Part shown: piece after piece, positions 1-8,745 of the stretch | Position numbering within the stretch: the first letter of the stretch is position 1 | Layout: every line of letters begins with the position of its first letter | Assembly (NCBI GenBank): GCA_013289835.1 | Contig: JABCZG010000017.1 | Span: 44,302 to 108,301 of the forward strand | Source of the DNA: Acidobacteriota bacterium | GTDB taxonomy: Bacteria; Acidobacteriota; Terriglobia; Acidiferrales; UBA7541 | Direction of reading: 5' to 3' | Length of the DNA: 64,000 nucleotides | The notes under the pieces: generated by a model | The model's database searches: none | Told to the model about the DNA's origin: nothing | What the model saw: only the letters and a program-made list of their open reading frames with translations | Translations under genes and position numbers: made by a program

Positions 1-48
1 CCACTTGGCCAGAATGCTGCCGCGCGTCCCGATCCGCAGGATTCTCAC
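1..48 (-). CDS. hemC: Porphobilinogen deaminase, N-terminal fragment (cut by window edge)
   Basis: Only the first 16 codons lie in the window. They begin with GTG at 48 and read VRILRIGTRGSILAKW, which matches the conserved RIGTRGS-LA start of porphobilinogen deaminase (hydroxymethylbilane synthase), the enzyme that condenses four porphobilinogens in tetrapyrrole synthesis. The GTG overlaps the hemA stop codon (GTGA), which implies translational coupling inside a hemX-hemA-hemC operon. The identification rests on this short motif plus the operon position. Confidence 0.85.
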   Translation of the reverse strand, partial: MRILRIGTRGSILAKW

Positions 49-1334
49 GGCTTCTCCCGGTTCGAAAGGAAGAGGTCGCGCAGCGCTTCGACGTTATGAA
101 TTTTCCGCCGCAACTCTTTTTCGCCGCGCAACTGCTCAGCTGGTTTTAAGAGCAATTTCTCCAGCATTTCGTCCATCAGCCCTTCGACGCGAGCCCGGTC
201 CGCTTCGCTCAAATGATTCATCGACTCCATTCGCGCCCGAATGAACGCCGCGCGTTCTTCCCGCATCCTCGCCCGCAAAGCTTCCACGAGTCCCACAAGC
301 TCAACACTTGCCTGCCAGGACAAAAATTTCCCAACGTGTTCCTCAACAATCCCATCGGCTCGCGGAATCTCACTCTCCCGTGCATTACGGTTTTGCTGCA
401 CGATGTCGCTCAGGTCATCCATCGTGTAAACATAAACGTTATACAGTTTCGCGACGCTGGCCTCGATGTTCCGCGGCATCCCCAGATCCATCAGGAACAA
501 TGCCCGGTTTTGCCGCGCCGCCATCGCGGACTCTACGATTTCGCGCCGCAGCACCGGCTCCTCTGCGGACACCGATGACACCACCACATCCGGCGACTGC
601 AACGCCGTATCCCACTCGCCCCACCCAACGACCTTCCCCTCGAACTGCTTCGCCAGTTCTTCCGCTCGGTCCCGCGAGCGATTCATCACCGACAAGTGCG
701 CGATGCCGCGATCCCGCAGTTGCGAGACCACTTGCTCGCTGATCGTTCCAGCCCCAACAACGAGCGCTTCCCGCTCGTTCATCTTGCCAAAGATCCGCTC
801 TGCCAGCTTCACGCCCGCGGCCGCCACCGACATCGGCCGCGTTCCCAGCTCCGTCTCCGAACGCACGCGCTTCCCTACCTCCAGCGCGCCCTGAAACAAT
901 CTGTTCAACACCGGTCCCGTCGCGCCTTGCTCGTGCGCAAAGCGGTATGCCTCACGCACTTGCCCCAGGATCTCTGCCTCCCCCAGCAGCATGGAATCCA
1001 ATCCCGCCGAAACACGGAAGAGATGTCGCACTGCCTCGCGATCGTAGTGGTGGTAGAGAGATACGCTCAAAACATCCGGCCGCACCGCATGGAATTCACT
1101 CAAAAACGAAGAAAGCCCCGGCGCACACTCATGCGAAGATTCAGGCGGCACACCATACACTTCGCTGCGATTGCACGTCGAGAGCACCAGCGTCTCTTCG
1201 AGAATTCCACGCGAGCGCAGTTCATCCGCGGCGCGCCGCGCCTGTTCGTTGGTGAACGACACCCGCTCGCGCACCTCGACCGAGGCGGTCCGGTGGTTCA
1301 ATCCGACGAGAACGATTTCCATGTCGCGGTTCAC
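45..1334 (-). CDS. hemA: Glutamyl-tRNA reductase
   Basis: Reduces Glu-tRNA to glutamate-1-semialdehyde, the first committed step of C5-pathway haem synthesis in the cytoplasm. At 429 aa it is full length. The N-terminal catalytic domain has GLNHRT (11-16) and the nucleophilic Cys54 in LSTCNRSE. The NADPH-binding Rossmann motif GAGTIS lies near 194-199, followed by a helical dimerisation domain rich in Arg and Glu. The GTG start at 1334 follows an AGGAG only three bases away; the Met at 1322 is an alternative. It sits 6 bp after hemX and overlaps hemC, so the three are probably one operon. No regulatory haem motif was looked for further. Confidence 0.96.
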   Translation of the reverse strand: MNRDMEIVLVGLNHRTASVEVRERVSFTNEQARRAADELRSRGILEETLVLSTCNRSEVYGVPPESSHECAPGLSSFLSEFHAVRPDVLSVSLYHHYDREAVRHLFRVSAGLDSMLLGEAEILGQVREAYRFAHEQGATGPVLNRLFQGALEVGKRVRSETELGTRPMSVAAAGVKLAERIFGKMNEREALVVGAGTISEQVVSQLRDRGIAHLSVMNRSRDRAEELAKQFEGKVVGWGEWDTALQSPDVVVSSVSAEEPVLRREIVESAMAARQNRALFLMDLGMPRNIEASVAKLYNVYVYTMDDLSDIVQQNRNARESEIPRADGIVEEHVGKFLSWQASVELVGLVEALRARMREERAAFIRARMESMNHLSEADRARVEGLMDEMLEKLLLKPAEQLRGEKELRRKIHNVEALRDLFLSNREKP

Positions 1335-1340
1335 TAGCTC

Positions 1341-2153
1341 CTAGAAGTAGCGGTGGCTATGCGACAAGTACAAATTCACGACTGTAAAGCTGAGCACCAC
1401 CACGACAAAATTAAAAATGCATAGTTTAGAGGCGCGCGCCCCGCGCCAAGTCGTGGTCCGCGCCAAACGGAAATACAGCACATACAAGATCAACACGAGC
1501 AACGTGATCACATATTTCGCATCGAAAAACGAGTGCTGCCCCGCCAGCCGGTCCACCGAAACGAAACCCAGTGCCGTTCCGATGGCGATGGAAACCACTC
1601 CCACCAAAACGCTCGATCGACTCATCCGTTCCAGCAAATCTAGCGGCGGCAGGCGCCATACCATTTCGCCAAGCTGGTGACGCCGCAAATGCCGTTCTTC
1701 CCCCAGAAAAATCATACTGAGTACGAAGGAGAGCGCGAACGCCGCATACGCCAGGATGCTCAACGTAACATGCAGCGCGAAAACAACGCCGTGCGTGGCC
1801 GGCGGCGCAAGCCGATCCGCGGGGGCAAGGTGTGCCGCCAGAAAAAACACCAGCACAAACGGCATAACAAAAGCCCCGACCGACCTTTGTCGGTGGTAGA
1901 ACTCCAACCCCAGGTACGTCAGCGCAAGAAGCCATCCGAAGAGCGACATGGAGCCGTAAAGATCGTGGTACGGAACCGTGTGCGAACCTCGCGACCTCTC
2001 CAGAAGCGCCAAGTAGTGGGTCACCAATCCCAGGGCAAGAAACAACGTTCCCAGCCGGCCCGTGATCTCTTTGCCGGTATTCAAAAAACGAACGTACAGC
2101 CCCAGGCTCAGCACGTAGGCAAGCAGCGTCAAAATGAGAAATGGATGATTCAT
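1341..2153 (-). CDS. hemX: HemX/CcsA-like membrane protein, cytochrome c assembly family
   Basis: A 270-aa integral membrane protein with about eight predicted hydrophobic segments. It resembles the HemX/CcsA/ResC family, including a His-bearing segment (ALHVTLSILAYAAF). The CcsA tryptophan-rich haem-binding motif is not obvious, so HemX is a better label than a true c-type cytochrome synthetase. In other bacteria hemX lies directly upstream of hemA and has been linked to control of HemA levels; the same order is seen here with a 6-bp gap. The ATG at 2153 was preferred to an in-frame TTG nine bases upstream. Confidence 0.8.
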   Translation of the reverse strand: MNHPFLILTLLAYVLSLGLYVRFLNTGKEITGRLGTLFLALGLVTHYLALLERSRGSHTVPYHDLYGSMSLFGWLLALTYLGLEFYHRQRSVGAFVMPFVLVFFLAAHLAPADRLAPPATHGVVFALHVTLSILAYAAFALSFVLSMIFLGEERHLRRHQLGEMVWRLPPLDLLERMSRSSVLVGVVSIAIGTALGFVSVDRLAGQHSFFDAKYVITLLVLILYVLYFRLARTTTWRGARASKLCIFNFVVVVLSFTVVNLYLSHSHRYF

Positions 2154-2341
2154 TATTCGCAATCAGGGGCTTATCTCAAGTCGCTCGTTCCCGATTTGTG
2201 GCCGAGTCAATCCCAAACGAGACTCTCCCCACCACTGCGAGTATACCCACACCTACTGCTCCACGCACAATCGCGCCACCTCGCACAGCCGTTTCAGCAG
2301 GACGGGCCTGGATTTGCTATCCTTGCTTCCTGGGACGGGAC

Positions 2342-3415
2342 ATGACTACACGGGCTGACGCAATCAATCGAAAAGACTTATTCCTTCGTGCCTGCCGCGG
2401 CGAATCCCTGCCCCACGCTCCAGTCTGGATGATGCGCCAGGCCGGCCGCTACCTTCCTGAATACCGCGAAATCCGCGCAAAGCACGCATTTCTTGAGGTT
2501 TGCAAGAACCCGCAGCTCGCCGTCGAAGTGTCCCTCCAGCCCTTCCGAAGGCTAGGAGTGGACGCCATTATCGTTTTCTCAGACATCTTAATCCCCGCCG
2601 AAGCGATGGGCCTGCATCTCGAGCTTGGCGACGCCGGCCCCAATCTCCCCAATCCAGTCCGCTCCAAGTCCGACGTTGACAAACTCAAACTGTTCGACCC
2701 GGAGACGGAAACCGGCTTTCTGCCCGAAGCCATCCGCCGCATCGTCAAATCCGTTGGATCAGAGGTTCCCGTTTTGGGCTTTGCCGCCGCCCCTTGGACC
2801 CTCGCCTGTTACATGGTGGAGGGCAAAACCAAGGAAGGTTTCGCCACGGTCAAAAGTTTTCTGTATCACGAGCCAAAGACCTTCCACGAATTGCTCCACC
2901 GCATCGCCCAGGCAACGATTCCGTATCTGAAAGCGCAAATTGCCGCAGGCGCCTCCGCCGTTCAGTTGTTCGACACCTGGTGTGGTGAGTTGAGTCTGCA
3001 AGACTACCGGGAATTTGCTCTGCCCGCCGTTCAGGAAATCATCTCTGGAATTGGCGGTTCGGTCCCGGTTATCTATTACACCAAGGCATCCCAGCATCTG
3101 CTCCCGGCTTTTGCCAATTCCGGCGCAAACGTGCTCAGCCTCGATTGGCGCTTGGATCTTGCGGAAGTCCGAAAAACTCTAGGGCCGAAAATCGCGTTGC
3201 AAGGTAATGTGGATCCAGCAATCCTTCTTGGCCCGCCAGAAACAATTCGCGACGTGACACTGACCACCGTCAACTCACTCGCCGGCCAGGGCCACATTCT
3301 CAATCTCGGCCACGGAATCCTGCAGAACACCCCCGTCGAGAACGCCAAGCTGTTCGTCGAAACCGGCCAAGGTGTATTGTTGCAAGATGCCCGGCCCGCT
3401 GCCCAGGCAAGATGA
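2342..3415 (+). CDS. hemE: Uroporphyrinogen decarboxylase
   Basis: Converts uroporphyrinogen III to coproporphyrinogen III. The product is 357 aa with the diagnostic N-terminal APVWMMRQAGRYLPEYR (27-43) and the DAIIVFSDIL strand that carries the substrate-binding Asp. An open frame continues 67 codons upstream, but that stretch is low-complexity and not conserved, so the ATG at 2342 is chosen. Its stop overlaps the hemN start (ATGA), making hemE-hemN-hemG a coupled set. It is divergent from hemX-hemA-hemC across about 190 bp that should hold both promoters; no strong promoter was recognised there. Confidence 0.96.
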   Translation: MTTRADAINRKDLFLRACRGESLPHAPVWMMRQAGRYLPEYREIRAKHAFLEVCKNPQLAVEVSLQPFRRLGVDAIIVFSDILIPAEAMGLHLELGDAGPNLPNPVRSKSDVDKLKLFDPETETGFLPEAIRRIVKSVGSEVPVLGFAAAPWTLACYMVEGKTKEGFATVKSFLYHEPKTFHELLHRIAQATIPYLKAQIAAGASAVQLFDTWCGELSLQDYREFALPAVQEIISGIGGSVPVIYYTKASQHLLPAFANSGANVLSLDWRLDLAEVRKTLGPKIALQGNVDPAILLGPPETIRDVTLTTVNSLAGQGHILNLGHGILQNTPVENAKLFVETGQGVLLQDARPAAQAR

Positions 3416-4842
3416 GAAACGCCGCCATGACACTTGCCCATCCAAATATGCAGCAAATGCGCGAAGAGCTGCACGTCGGCGAAGACTTTCTCTCCCGCTA
3501 CAATCGCCCCGGCCCGCGCTACACCAGTTATCCTACCGCGCCAGTCTGGAACGACAACTTCGGCCCCGCCGATCTCGAAAAAGTGCACGACGAAGCGGAC
3601 CGCGCCAAGACTCCCGTCTCGCTCTACATGCACATCCCCTTTTGCGAGAGCCTCTGTCTTTTTTGCGCGTGCAACGTCGTCATCGAGAAAAACAAAGGCG
3701 TCGCGCCGCCCTACCTCGACATCCTAAAAAAAGAAATCGAGCGCACCAGCCGCAGCGTTTCCAAAGACCGCCTCGTCGTGCAATTTCATTGGGGCGGCGG
3801 TACTCCCACGTACCTGACCCCCGCGCAAATTGAAGACCTCTTCGGCTTCACGCGCGAGCATTTCCATCTCGCCCCAGACGCAGAGGTTGGCATCGAAGTG
3901 GACCCGCGCGTCACCTCGCGTGAACATCTGGAAACGCTCCGCAACCTCGGCTTCAATCGCCTCAGCATGGGCATTCAGGATTTTCATGCCGATGTCCAGA
4001 AGGCCGTTCACCGCATCCAGCCGTTCGAAATGACCCGCGACCTCCTTTTTGCCGCCCGTGAACTCGGCTTCGACAGCATCAACGTCGACCTGATTTACGG
4101 CCTGCCGTATCAAACGCCCGATCGCTTTGCCCACACCGTAGACCAAATTCTCGAACTAGCCCCCGATCGCGTCGCTCTCTTCAGCTACGCCCATGTGCCC
4201 TGGCTCAAGAAGCAGCAAGGCTCCTTCGCTGCTCATCTCCCCGAGGGCATGGAAAAATTCGAAATCTTCCGTACTGGTCTCTTGAAATTTCTCGAAGCCG
4301 GCTATCTCTACATCGGCATGGACCATTTCGCCAAGCCCGGCGATGAGCTCGCCGTCTCCCAACAAAACCGTACGCTGCACCGCAATTTTCAGGGCTACAC
4401 CACCAAAGCCGGCGCTGACCTCTACGGCATGGGCATCACCGCCATCAGCGGTTTCGAAGGCGCATACGCCCAAAACTATCGCGACATCCCTTCCTGGCAA
4501 AAAGCCGTCAACGAACGCGGAATCGCCACCATGCGCGGCTACCACCTTTCCGATGAAGATCGCCTCCGCCGCGCCGTCATCAGCCGTTTGCTCTGCCACA
4601 CCATTCTGATCAAAGACGAAATCTCGCAAGAATTCGCCATCGACTTCGACCACTACTTCGCCGACGAACTCCGCCGCCTAGAACCCGCCCGCGAAGATGG
4701 CCTGGTCCTCCTCGATCGCGGCGAAATTCGCGCCACCTGGCTGGGCCGCATCTTCATCCGCAATCTGGCCATGGTCTTCGATCCCTATCTTGAAAAACAG
4801 CAGCTCATCAGCAGCAAGCCGCTCTTTTCCAAAACTCTCTGA
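3412..4842 (+). CDS. hemN: Oxygen-independent coproporphyrinogen III oxidase (radical SAM)
   Basis: Oxidatively decarboxylates coproporphyrinogen III to protoporphyrinogen IX with SAM and a 4Fe-4S cluster. The 476-aa protein shows YTSYPTAPVW near 38-46, the radical-SAM cluster cysteines C78, C82 and C85 (CxxxCxxC) plus C87, and WGGGTPTYL. These N-terminal features are those of genuine HemN rather than HemW, and a separate HemW-like gene lies at 58.6-59.8 kb. The ATG overlaps the hemE stop. A shorter start at codon 6 is possible. Confidence 0.95.
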   Translation: MRNAAMTLAHPNMQQMREELHVGEDFLSRYNRPGPRYTSYPTAPVWNDNFGPADLEKVHDEADRAKTPVSLYMHIPFCESLCLFCACNVVIEKNKGVAPPYLDILKKEIERTSRSVSKDRLVVQFHWGGGTPTYLTPAQIEDLFGFTREHFHLAPDAEVGIEVDPRVTSREHLETLRNLGFNRLSMGIQDFHADVQKAVHRIQPFEMTRDLLFAARELGFDSINVDLIYGLPYQTPDRFAHTVDQILELAPDRVALFSYAHVPWLKKQQGSFAAHLPEGMEKFEIFRTGLLKFLEAGYLYIGMDHFAKPGDELAVSQQNRTLHRNFQGYTTKAGADLYGMGITAISGFEGAYAQNYRDIPSWQKAVNERGIATMRGYHLSDEDRLRRAVISRLLCHTILIKDEISQEFAIDFDHYFADELRRLEPAREDGLVLLDRGEIRATWLGRIFIRNLAMVFDPYLEKQQLISSKPLFSKTL

Positions 4843-4866
4843 GTCCGCGAGGATGCTGACAACTCC

Positions 4867-6234
4867 GTGACCCGTCACGTCCCAGCTCTGGTGATCGGCG
4901 GTGGAATCTCCGGCCTCGTCTGCGCCTACGCCCTCCGCAAAACCGGTATCGACGCCCAACTTCTCGAAGCCGCTCCCCGCCCCGGCGGTGTCATACAATC
5001 CATCACCCGCGACGGCTTCCTCCTGGAACTGGGCCCCCAAAGTTTCAGCAGCACCCCCGCGCTCCGCCAACTCTGCGCCGAACTCGGCATCACTAACGAA
5101 ATCATTGAGGCCCCGCTCCACGCGCCGCGCTACGTCTTGATCGACGGCACACTTCGTCCCGTGCCCCTAAGCCCTCTCGCATTTTTCACCAGTTCCCTAA
5201 TCGACGCATCGACAAAATGGGCCCTCCTCCGCGACGTCTTCGGAAAAAGCACCCCGCCCGACGCCGATGAATCCATCGCTGAATTCACGCGCAGAAAATT
5301 CTCCGCCCAACTCCTCGACCGCCTCGTCGGCCCCTTCGTCTCCGGCGTCTACGCCGGCGATCCCGAGCGCCTCAGCGTCCGCAGCACCTTCTCCCAGCTC
5401 TACGAAGCCGAAAAATCTTCCGGCAGCATCGTTCGCGGCATGCTGCGCCTCGCCAAAACCAAAAAAGGCCCCCGCGAACATCCCACCTTGCAAACCTTCC
5501 GCAGTGGCACTGAAGCACTAGTCCGTGCTCTTTCCACAAACCTCGGTGCGGCCATGCGGACGAACGCGAAGATCATCAGGCTCACAAAAAACCCTGACGC
5601 CTCCTTCACTGTTCAAATTGAAGGCGAAGGAAATAGTGACTCTCTTTCGGCGAAAGCTTTGATTCTGGCGATACCTCCTGACACAGCTGGAAGGCTTCTC
5701 GCCGATCTCGATTCCTCCTTCGAGTCTCTACTCGGCCCCGTCGAATTCGCCGCCGTCGCCGTCGTCTCCCTCGGCTACCCGAAATCTGCCATCACCCACT
5801 CCTTGGACGGCTTTGGCTTCCTCGTGCCGCGCTCCGCCGGTCTCCGCGTCCTCGGCACCGTCTGGAATTCCTCCCTCTTCCCCGGCCGCGCCCCCGATGG
5901 TCACGCTCTTCTGACCTCCTTCGTCGGCGGTACCACCGACCCCGCCGCCGCAAAGTTGACCCCCGACAATCTCGCAGCCCTGGTACATCGCGAAATCGCG
6001 TCGATTCTCTCCATCAATCCCGAGCCAACTTTTTCAAACGTCACAATTTGGCCCCGCGCACTTCCCCAGTTCAATCTCGGCCACGCCGCCCGCTTGGCCG
6101 CCCTCGCAACTCTTCTAAAAAGCAATCCAGGCATCTGGCTTACAGGCAACTACCTCCGTAGCCCCGCCATCGGCTCCTGCGTCGAGCAAGCCTTGGCCAC
6201 CGCCGAAGAAGTCGCCAAGCGGCTGGCGCAATGA
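4867..6234 (+). CDS. hemG: Protoporphyrinogen oxidase (FAD-dependent)
   Basis: A 455-aa FAD flavoprotein that oxidises protoporphyrinogen IX to protoporphyrin IX. The dinucleotide-binding motif GGGISG lies at residues 11-16, followed by the E-rich second strand and PRPGGVIQS. The C-terminal FAD motif ends with LTGNYLRSPAIGSC. The length and motifs fit the HemY/PPOX flavoprotein class, not the short flavodoxin-type HemG. It starts at GTG 4867, 24 bp after hemN, as the last gene of the rightward haem group. The enzyme uses oxygen, whereas HemN upstream does not. Confidence 0.93.
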   Translation: MTRHVPALVIGGGISGLVCAYALRKTGIDAQLLEAAPRPGGVIQSITRDGFLLELGPQSFSSTPALRQLCAELGITNEIIEAPLHAPRYVLIDGTLRPVPLSPLAFFTSSLIDASTKWALLRDVFGKSTPPDADESIAEFTRRKFSAQLLDRLVGPFVSGVYAGDPERLSVRSTFSQLYEAEKSSGSIVRGMLRLAKTKKGPREHPTLQTFRSGTEALVRALSTNLGAAMRTNAKIIRLTKNPDASFTVQIEGEGNSDSLSAKALILAIPPDTAGRLLADLDSSFESLLGPVEFAAVAVVSLGYPKSAITHSLDGFGFLVPRSAGLRVLGTVWNSSLFPGRAPDGHALLTSFVGGTTDPAAAKLTPDNLAALVHREIASILSINPEPTFSNVTIWPRALPQFNLGHAARLAALATLLKSNPGIWLTGNYLRSPAIGSCVEQALATAEEVAKRLAQ

Positions 6235-6307
6235 AACTGCAAACTGCGCCTCATCCAATTGATACCAGGCATCGTATATTGATCTAGGAGACCAAGAAGC
6301 CTAACCC

Positions 6308-6895
6308 GTGTTCCTGGCAGCTCTGATACCCACGGCGAACCGCGAAGTGTCGCCCGACGCGACCCTCGTGCACCGGCTTCTTCAAAAAGATGTGAGCGCC
6401 TTCGAGCAGCTCTACGACCGCCATTCCCGCGCCATTTATTCCCTGGTCCTGCGCATCCTGCAGCAAGCGGGAACCGCCGAGGAAGTCGTTCAAGACATCT
6501 TCCTCCAGCTCTGGCGCAACGCCGCGCAGTATGATGTCTCGCGTGGCCCCTTTGTCCCCTGGCTGTTCACTCTGGCTCGCAACCGCGCCTTGGACACGCT
6601 TCGCCTGAAAAGCGAACGCCAGCGCCGCCGCGAAGACCAAACCGAGGAATTGCCGCCCATTGCCACCGTGCCGCAGTACGAACAGCAATTCGACGAAAAG
6701 CGCCGCGCCGAAAAAGTTCGCACTCTAATGGCTTCGCTCAGCCCGCAGCAAAAAAAAGCCATCGAGCTGGCCTACTTTGAAGGATTGAGCCACTCCGAAA
6801 TTGCCGCGGCCTTGAAAGAGCCACTCGGCACAGTGAAAAGTTGGATTCGCAACGGTCTGTTGCGCTTGAAAGAAGAATTGCAGGCCACCACGTGA
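6308..6895 (+). CDS. ECF-type RNA polymerase sigma factor (SigK-like)
   Basis: A 195-aa sigma-70 family protein of the extracytoplasmic-function group. Region 2 is visible as FEQLYDRHSRAIYSLVLRIL with DIFLQLWRN and the -10 recognition helix (FVPWLFTLARNRALD). Region 4 contains LSPQQKKAIELAYFEGLSHSEIA and the recognition helix GTVKSWIRNGL. It starts at GTG 6308; the nearest purine-rich stretch (CTAGGAG) is further upstream than usual, so the start is not certain. It overlaps by 4 bp the anti-sigma gene that follows, the usual arrangement for a sigma factor held inactive by its membrane partner. Confidence 0.93.
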   Translation: MFLAALIPTANREVSPDATLVHRLLQKDVSAFEQLYDRHSRAIYSLVLRILQQAGTAEEVVQDIFLQLWRNAAQYDVSRGPFVPWLFTLARNRALDTLRLKSERQRRREDQTEELPPIATVPQYEQQFDEKRRAEKVRTLMASLSPQQKKAIELAYFEGLSHSEIAAALKEPLGTVKSWIRNGLLRLKEELQATT

Positions 6896-7686
6896 GCGAA
6901 TGCGCTAAATTCCGCGAACTACTCGAAGCCTACGCGCTCGGCGCCCTGGACGCCCCCGAACGCGCCGCGCTCGAAGCTCATCTCGCCACCGGCTGCGACG
7001 ATTGCGCCAAAGCCCTCGCCGAAGCCCGCTGGCTCGTTAGCCAGTTGGCCTACCTCGCGCCCGAAGCCGCACCCTCCGGCATGCTCAAGGGCCGACTACT
7101 GCAAACCGTCCGCTCCGAAGCCCAAGCAGCAAAGCAATCCGCGTCGCCCAAATCCGCCATTCCCTTCTGGATGTGGGCCGGAGTCGCCGCTCTCTTTGTG
7201 GCGACGATTTATTCCGCTTGGAACGCCCAGAAAATGCAGCGCGAGATTCAGCGCTCCGACAATATCGCGGCTGCTCTTCTCCAACGCCGAAACCAACTCG
7301 AAGCTCAATTGGAAGACGCCAGGCGCGAAGCCACGATACTTGTCGATCCCGCTTCCGTGAAGATCGCTCTCTCTTCCTCGGATCCCCAAACGCCGCCGCT
7401 CGAAGCCACCTGGCATTCCCAACTCGGCATCGTTCTGACCGGACAAAAAACTCCCCTTCCACCCGGCAACCGTGTACTGCAATTGTGGCTGATCCCCAAA
7501 GTCCCCGGCGGCAAGCCCATTCCCTCACTTACCATCCGCCCCGACGCCGATGGAAAATTCGTCCTGCTCGTAGCGAATCCCCCCGAGCTAATGGCCCAAA
7601 CAAAAGCCCTGGCCATCACCGAAGAACCCGAAGGCGGCAGCACAGCACCAACAACCGCGCCTCGATGGGTCGGCGGCGTCAGCTAG
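6892..7686 (+). CDS. Anti-sigma factor, RskA-like membrane protein
   Basis: The 264-aa product is the likely partner of the ECF sigma factor just upstream; GTG at 6892 overlaps that gene's stop (GTGA). The cytoplasmic anti-sigma domain contains EAYALGALDAPER and HLATGCDDC, a zinc-finger-like H-x4-C-x2-C. One transmembrane helix (FWMWAGVAALFVATIYSAW, about 103-121) is followed by a coiled stretch. The periplasmic RskA domain has PPGNRVLQLWLIP and ends near ALAITEEPEGGS. In known RskA systems, regulated proteolysis of the membrane protein frees the sigma factor. The signal is unknown here. Confidence 0.9.
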   Translation: MSECAKFRELLEAYALGALDAPERAALEAHLATGCDDCAKALAEARWLVSQLAYLAPEAAPSGMLKGRLLQTVRSEAQAAKQSASPKSAIPFWMWAGVAALFVATIYSAWNAQKMQREIQRSDNIAAALLQRRNQLEAQLEDARREATILVDPASVKIALSSSDPQTPPLEATWHSQLGIVLTGQKTPLPPGNRVLQLWLIPKVPGGKPIPSLTIRPDADGKFVLLVANPPELMAQTKALAITEEPEGGSTAPTTAPRWVGGVS

Positions 7687-7830
7687 AGGAGCCCTAAGTA
7701 CGATTCATGGATCGTCGCAGACTCGGAAGGCTACCTTGTCTCCACGTTGGCAGGCGCGCGGTTCAAAAGAAGCAAACAACCTTTAAAAGCAAGTCTCTTC
7801 TCCTACGGAATACTGAAAACTGAGAACTGA

Positions 7831-8346
7831 CTACCTCCCATACCGCAGCGCCAACCGCGTCTTCCGCCGCTCCGCCGCCTCCCGATACCTCCGCTTCTCC
7901 CCCGCCGTCTTCAAAATGAGCGGCCGCACTGGTTTCGGTTTACTCGTGTGCTCGTCAATCGCCACAAACGTCACGTACGCCGTCGTCGTGTGCTTCCGCT
8001 CCCCCGTCATCGCATTTTCCGAAAACACCTCGACGCCCACTTCCATCGAAGTATGAAAAACACGATTCACTTGCGACTTCAAATTCACAATTTCCCCCAA
8101 GTTCACCGGATTGCGAAAATCAATGTAGTCCACCGAAGCCGTCACCACATAGCTGTTCGAATGCCGGTGCGCCGCCAGCGCCGCCGCCATATCCACCAAG
8201 TGCATCACCTGCCCGCCCAGAAGTTTCCCCAGCGGATTCGTCATCGCCGGCAAAACGATCTCCGTCATCTCTGATCGCGAAGCGCTCACCGGTCTCCCTG
8301 GCAAGCCAGCCCCCCGGTCACCACTCTCTACGTTTTTTCGCTTCAT
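7831..8346 (-). CDS. Acyl-CoA thioesterase, hotdog fold (YciA/BFIT type)
   Basis: A 171-aa single hotdog-domain hydrolase that probably cleaves acyl-CoA thioesters in the cytoplasm. The core is MTNPLGKLLGGQVMHLVD, in which the GG-MHLVD helix contains the catalytic Asp, followed by VTASVDYIDFRNPV and a final strand with TTTAYVTFVAID. The C-terminus is basic. The Met at 8346 was preferred over a start at 8412, which would overlap the divergent gene and its promoter. The substrate range cannot be read from the sequence. Confidence 0.88.
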   Translation of the reverse strand: MKRKNVESGDRGAGLPGRPVSASRSEMTEIVLPAMTNPLGKLLGGQVMHLVDMAAALAAHRHSNSYVVTASVDYIDFRNPVNLGEIVNLKSQVNRVFHTSMEVGVEVFSENAMTGERKHTTTAYVTFVAIDEHTSKPKPVRPLILKTAGEKRRYREAAERRKTRLALRYGR

Positions 8347-8370
8347 TCGTTTCCCCGTCTCTGTGCGAGT

Positions 8371-8399
8371 TTGGTGGCTCTCTCCCGCTCCCGTATAAT
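8371..8399 (+). promoter_or_regulatory. Putative sigma-70 promoter of the TPR gene
   Basis: TTGGTG (8371-8376) and a perfect TATAAT (8394-8399) are 17 bp apart. The gene's ATG is at 8412, so the leader would be only a few bases long. It lies within the 5' region of the divergent thioesterase gene. Confidence 0.5.
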
Positions 8400-8411
8400 A
8401 CGGGACGACCA

Positions 8412-8735
8412 ATGACCGAACAAAAGAAAACCCGCCGCCAGATGCTCGAAGAGTTCGTGGCCCAGAAACCCGACGACGCCTTCTCCCGCTACGGCCTCGC
8501 CATGGAGTGCATGAACAGCGGCGACCCCACCGCCGCCGACCTGCATTTCCGCGCGCTACTCGATCACCACGCCGACTACATCGCCGCCTATCTGATGTAT
8601 GGCCAACTCCTCGCCCGCGAATCCCGCCCTGCCGAAGCCAGGCAAGTTCTTTCGAACGGCATCGCCGCCGCCGCCAAAAAAGGCGACCAGCACGCCCGCT
8701 CCGAGATGGAAGCCCTCCTCACCGAACTTGGCTAG
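8412..8735 (+). CDS. Small tetratricopeptide-repeat protein
   Basis: A 107-aa soluble protein made almost wholly of TPR-like helix pairs: DDAFSRYGLAMECMNSGDPTAA, then HADYIAAYLMYGQLLARESRPAEA. It is probably a small protein-interaction scaffold, and no catalytic motif is seen. It is followed 10 bp later by the RNA methyltransferase gene, so the two are likely co-transcribed from the promoter at 8371-8399. The specific partner is unknown. Confidence 0.75.
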   Translation: MTEQKKTRRQMLEEFVAQKPDDAFSRYGLAMECMNSGDPTAADLHFRALLDHHADYIAAYLMYGQLLARESRPAEARQVLSNGIAAAAKKGDQHARSEMEALLTELG

Positions 8736-8745
8736 GCGCCGCACC

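Noticed and set aside
2163..2341. Promoters in the divergent hemX/hemE gap
   Set aside because: Weak -10-like strings such as TATCCT occur, but no paired -35 at a suitable distance was found.
6241..6300. Promoter for the ECF sigma gene (TTGATA / TATATT)
   Set aside because: The spacing between the two boxes is only about 10 bp, so a standard promoter is not supported.
7687..7830. Possible terminator between the convergent anti-sigma and thioesterase genes
   Set aside because: No stable hairpin with a T-run could be found in the gap.
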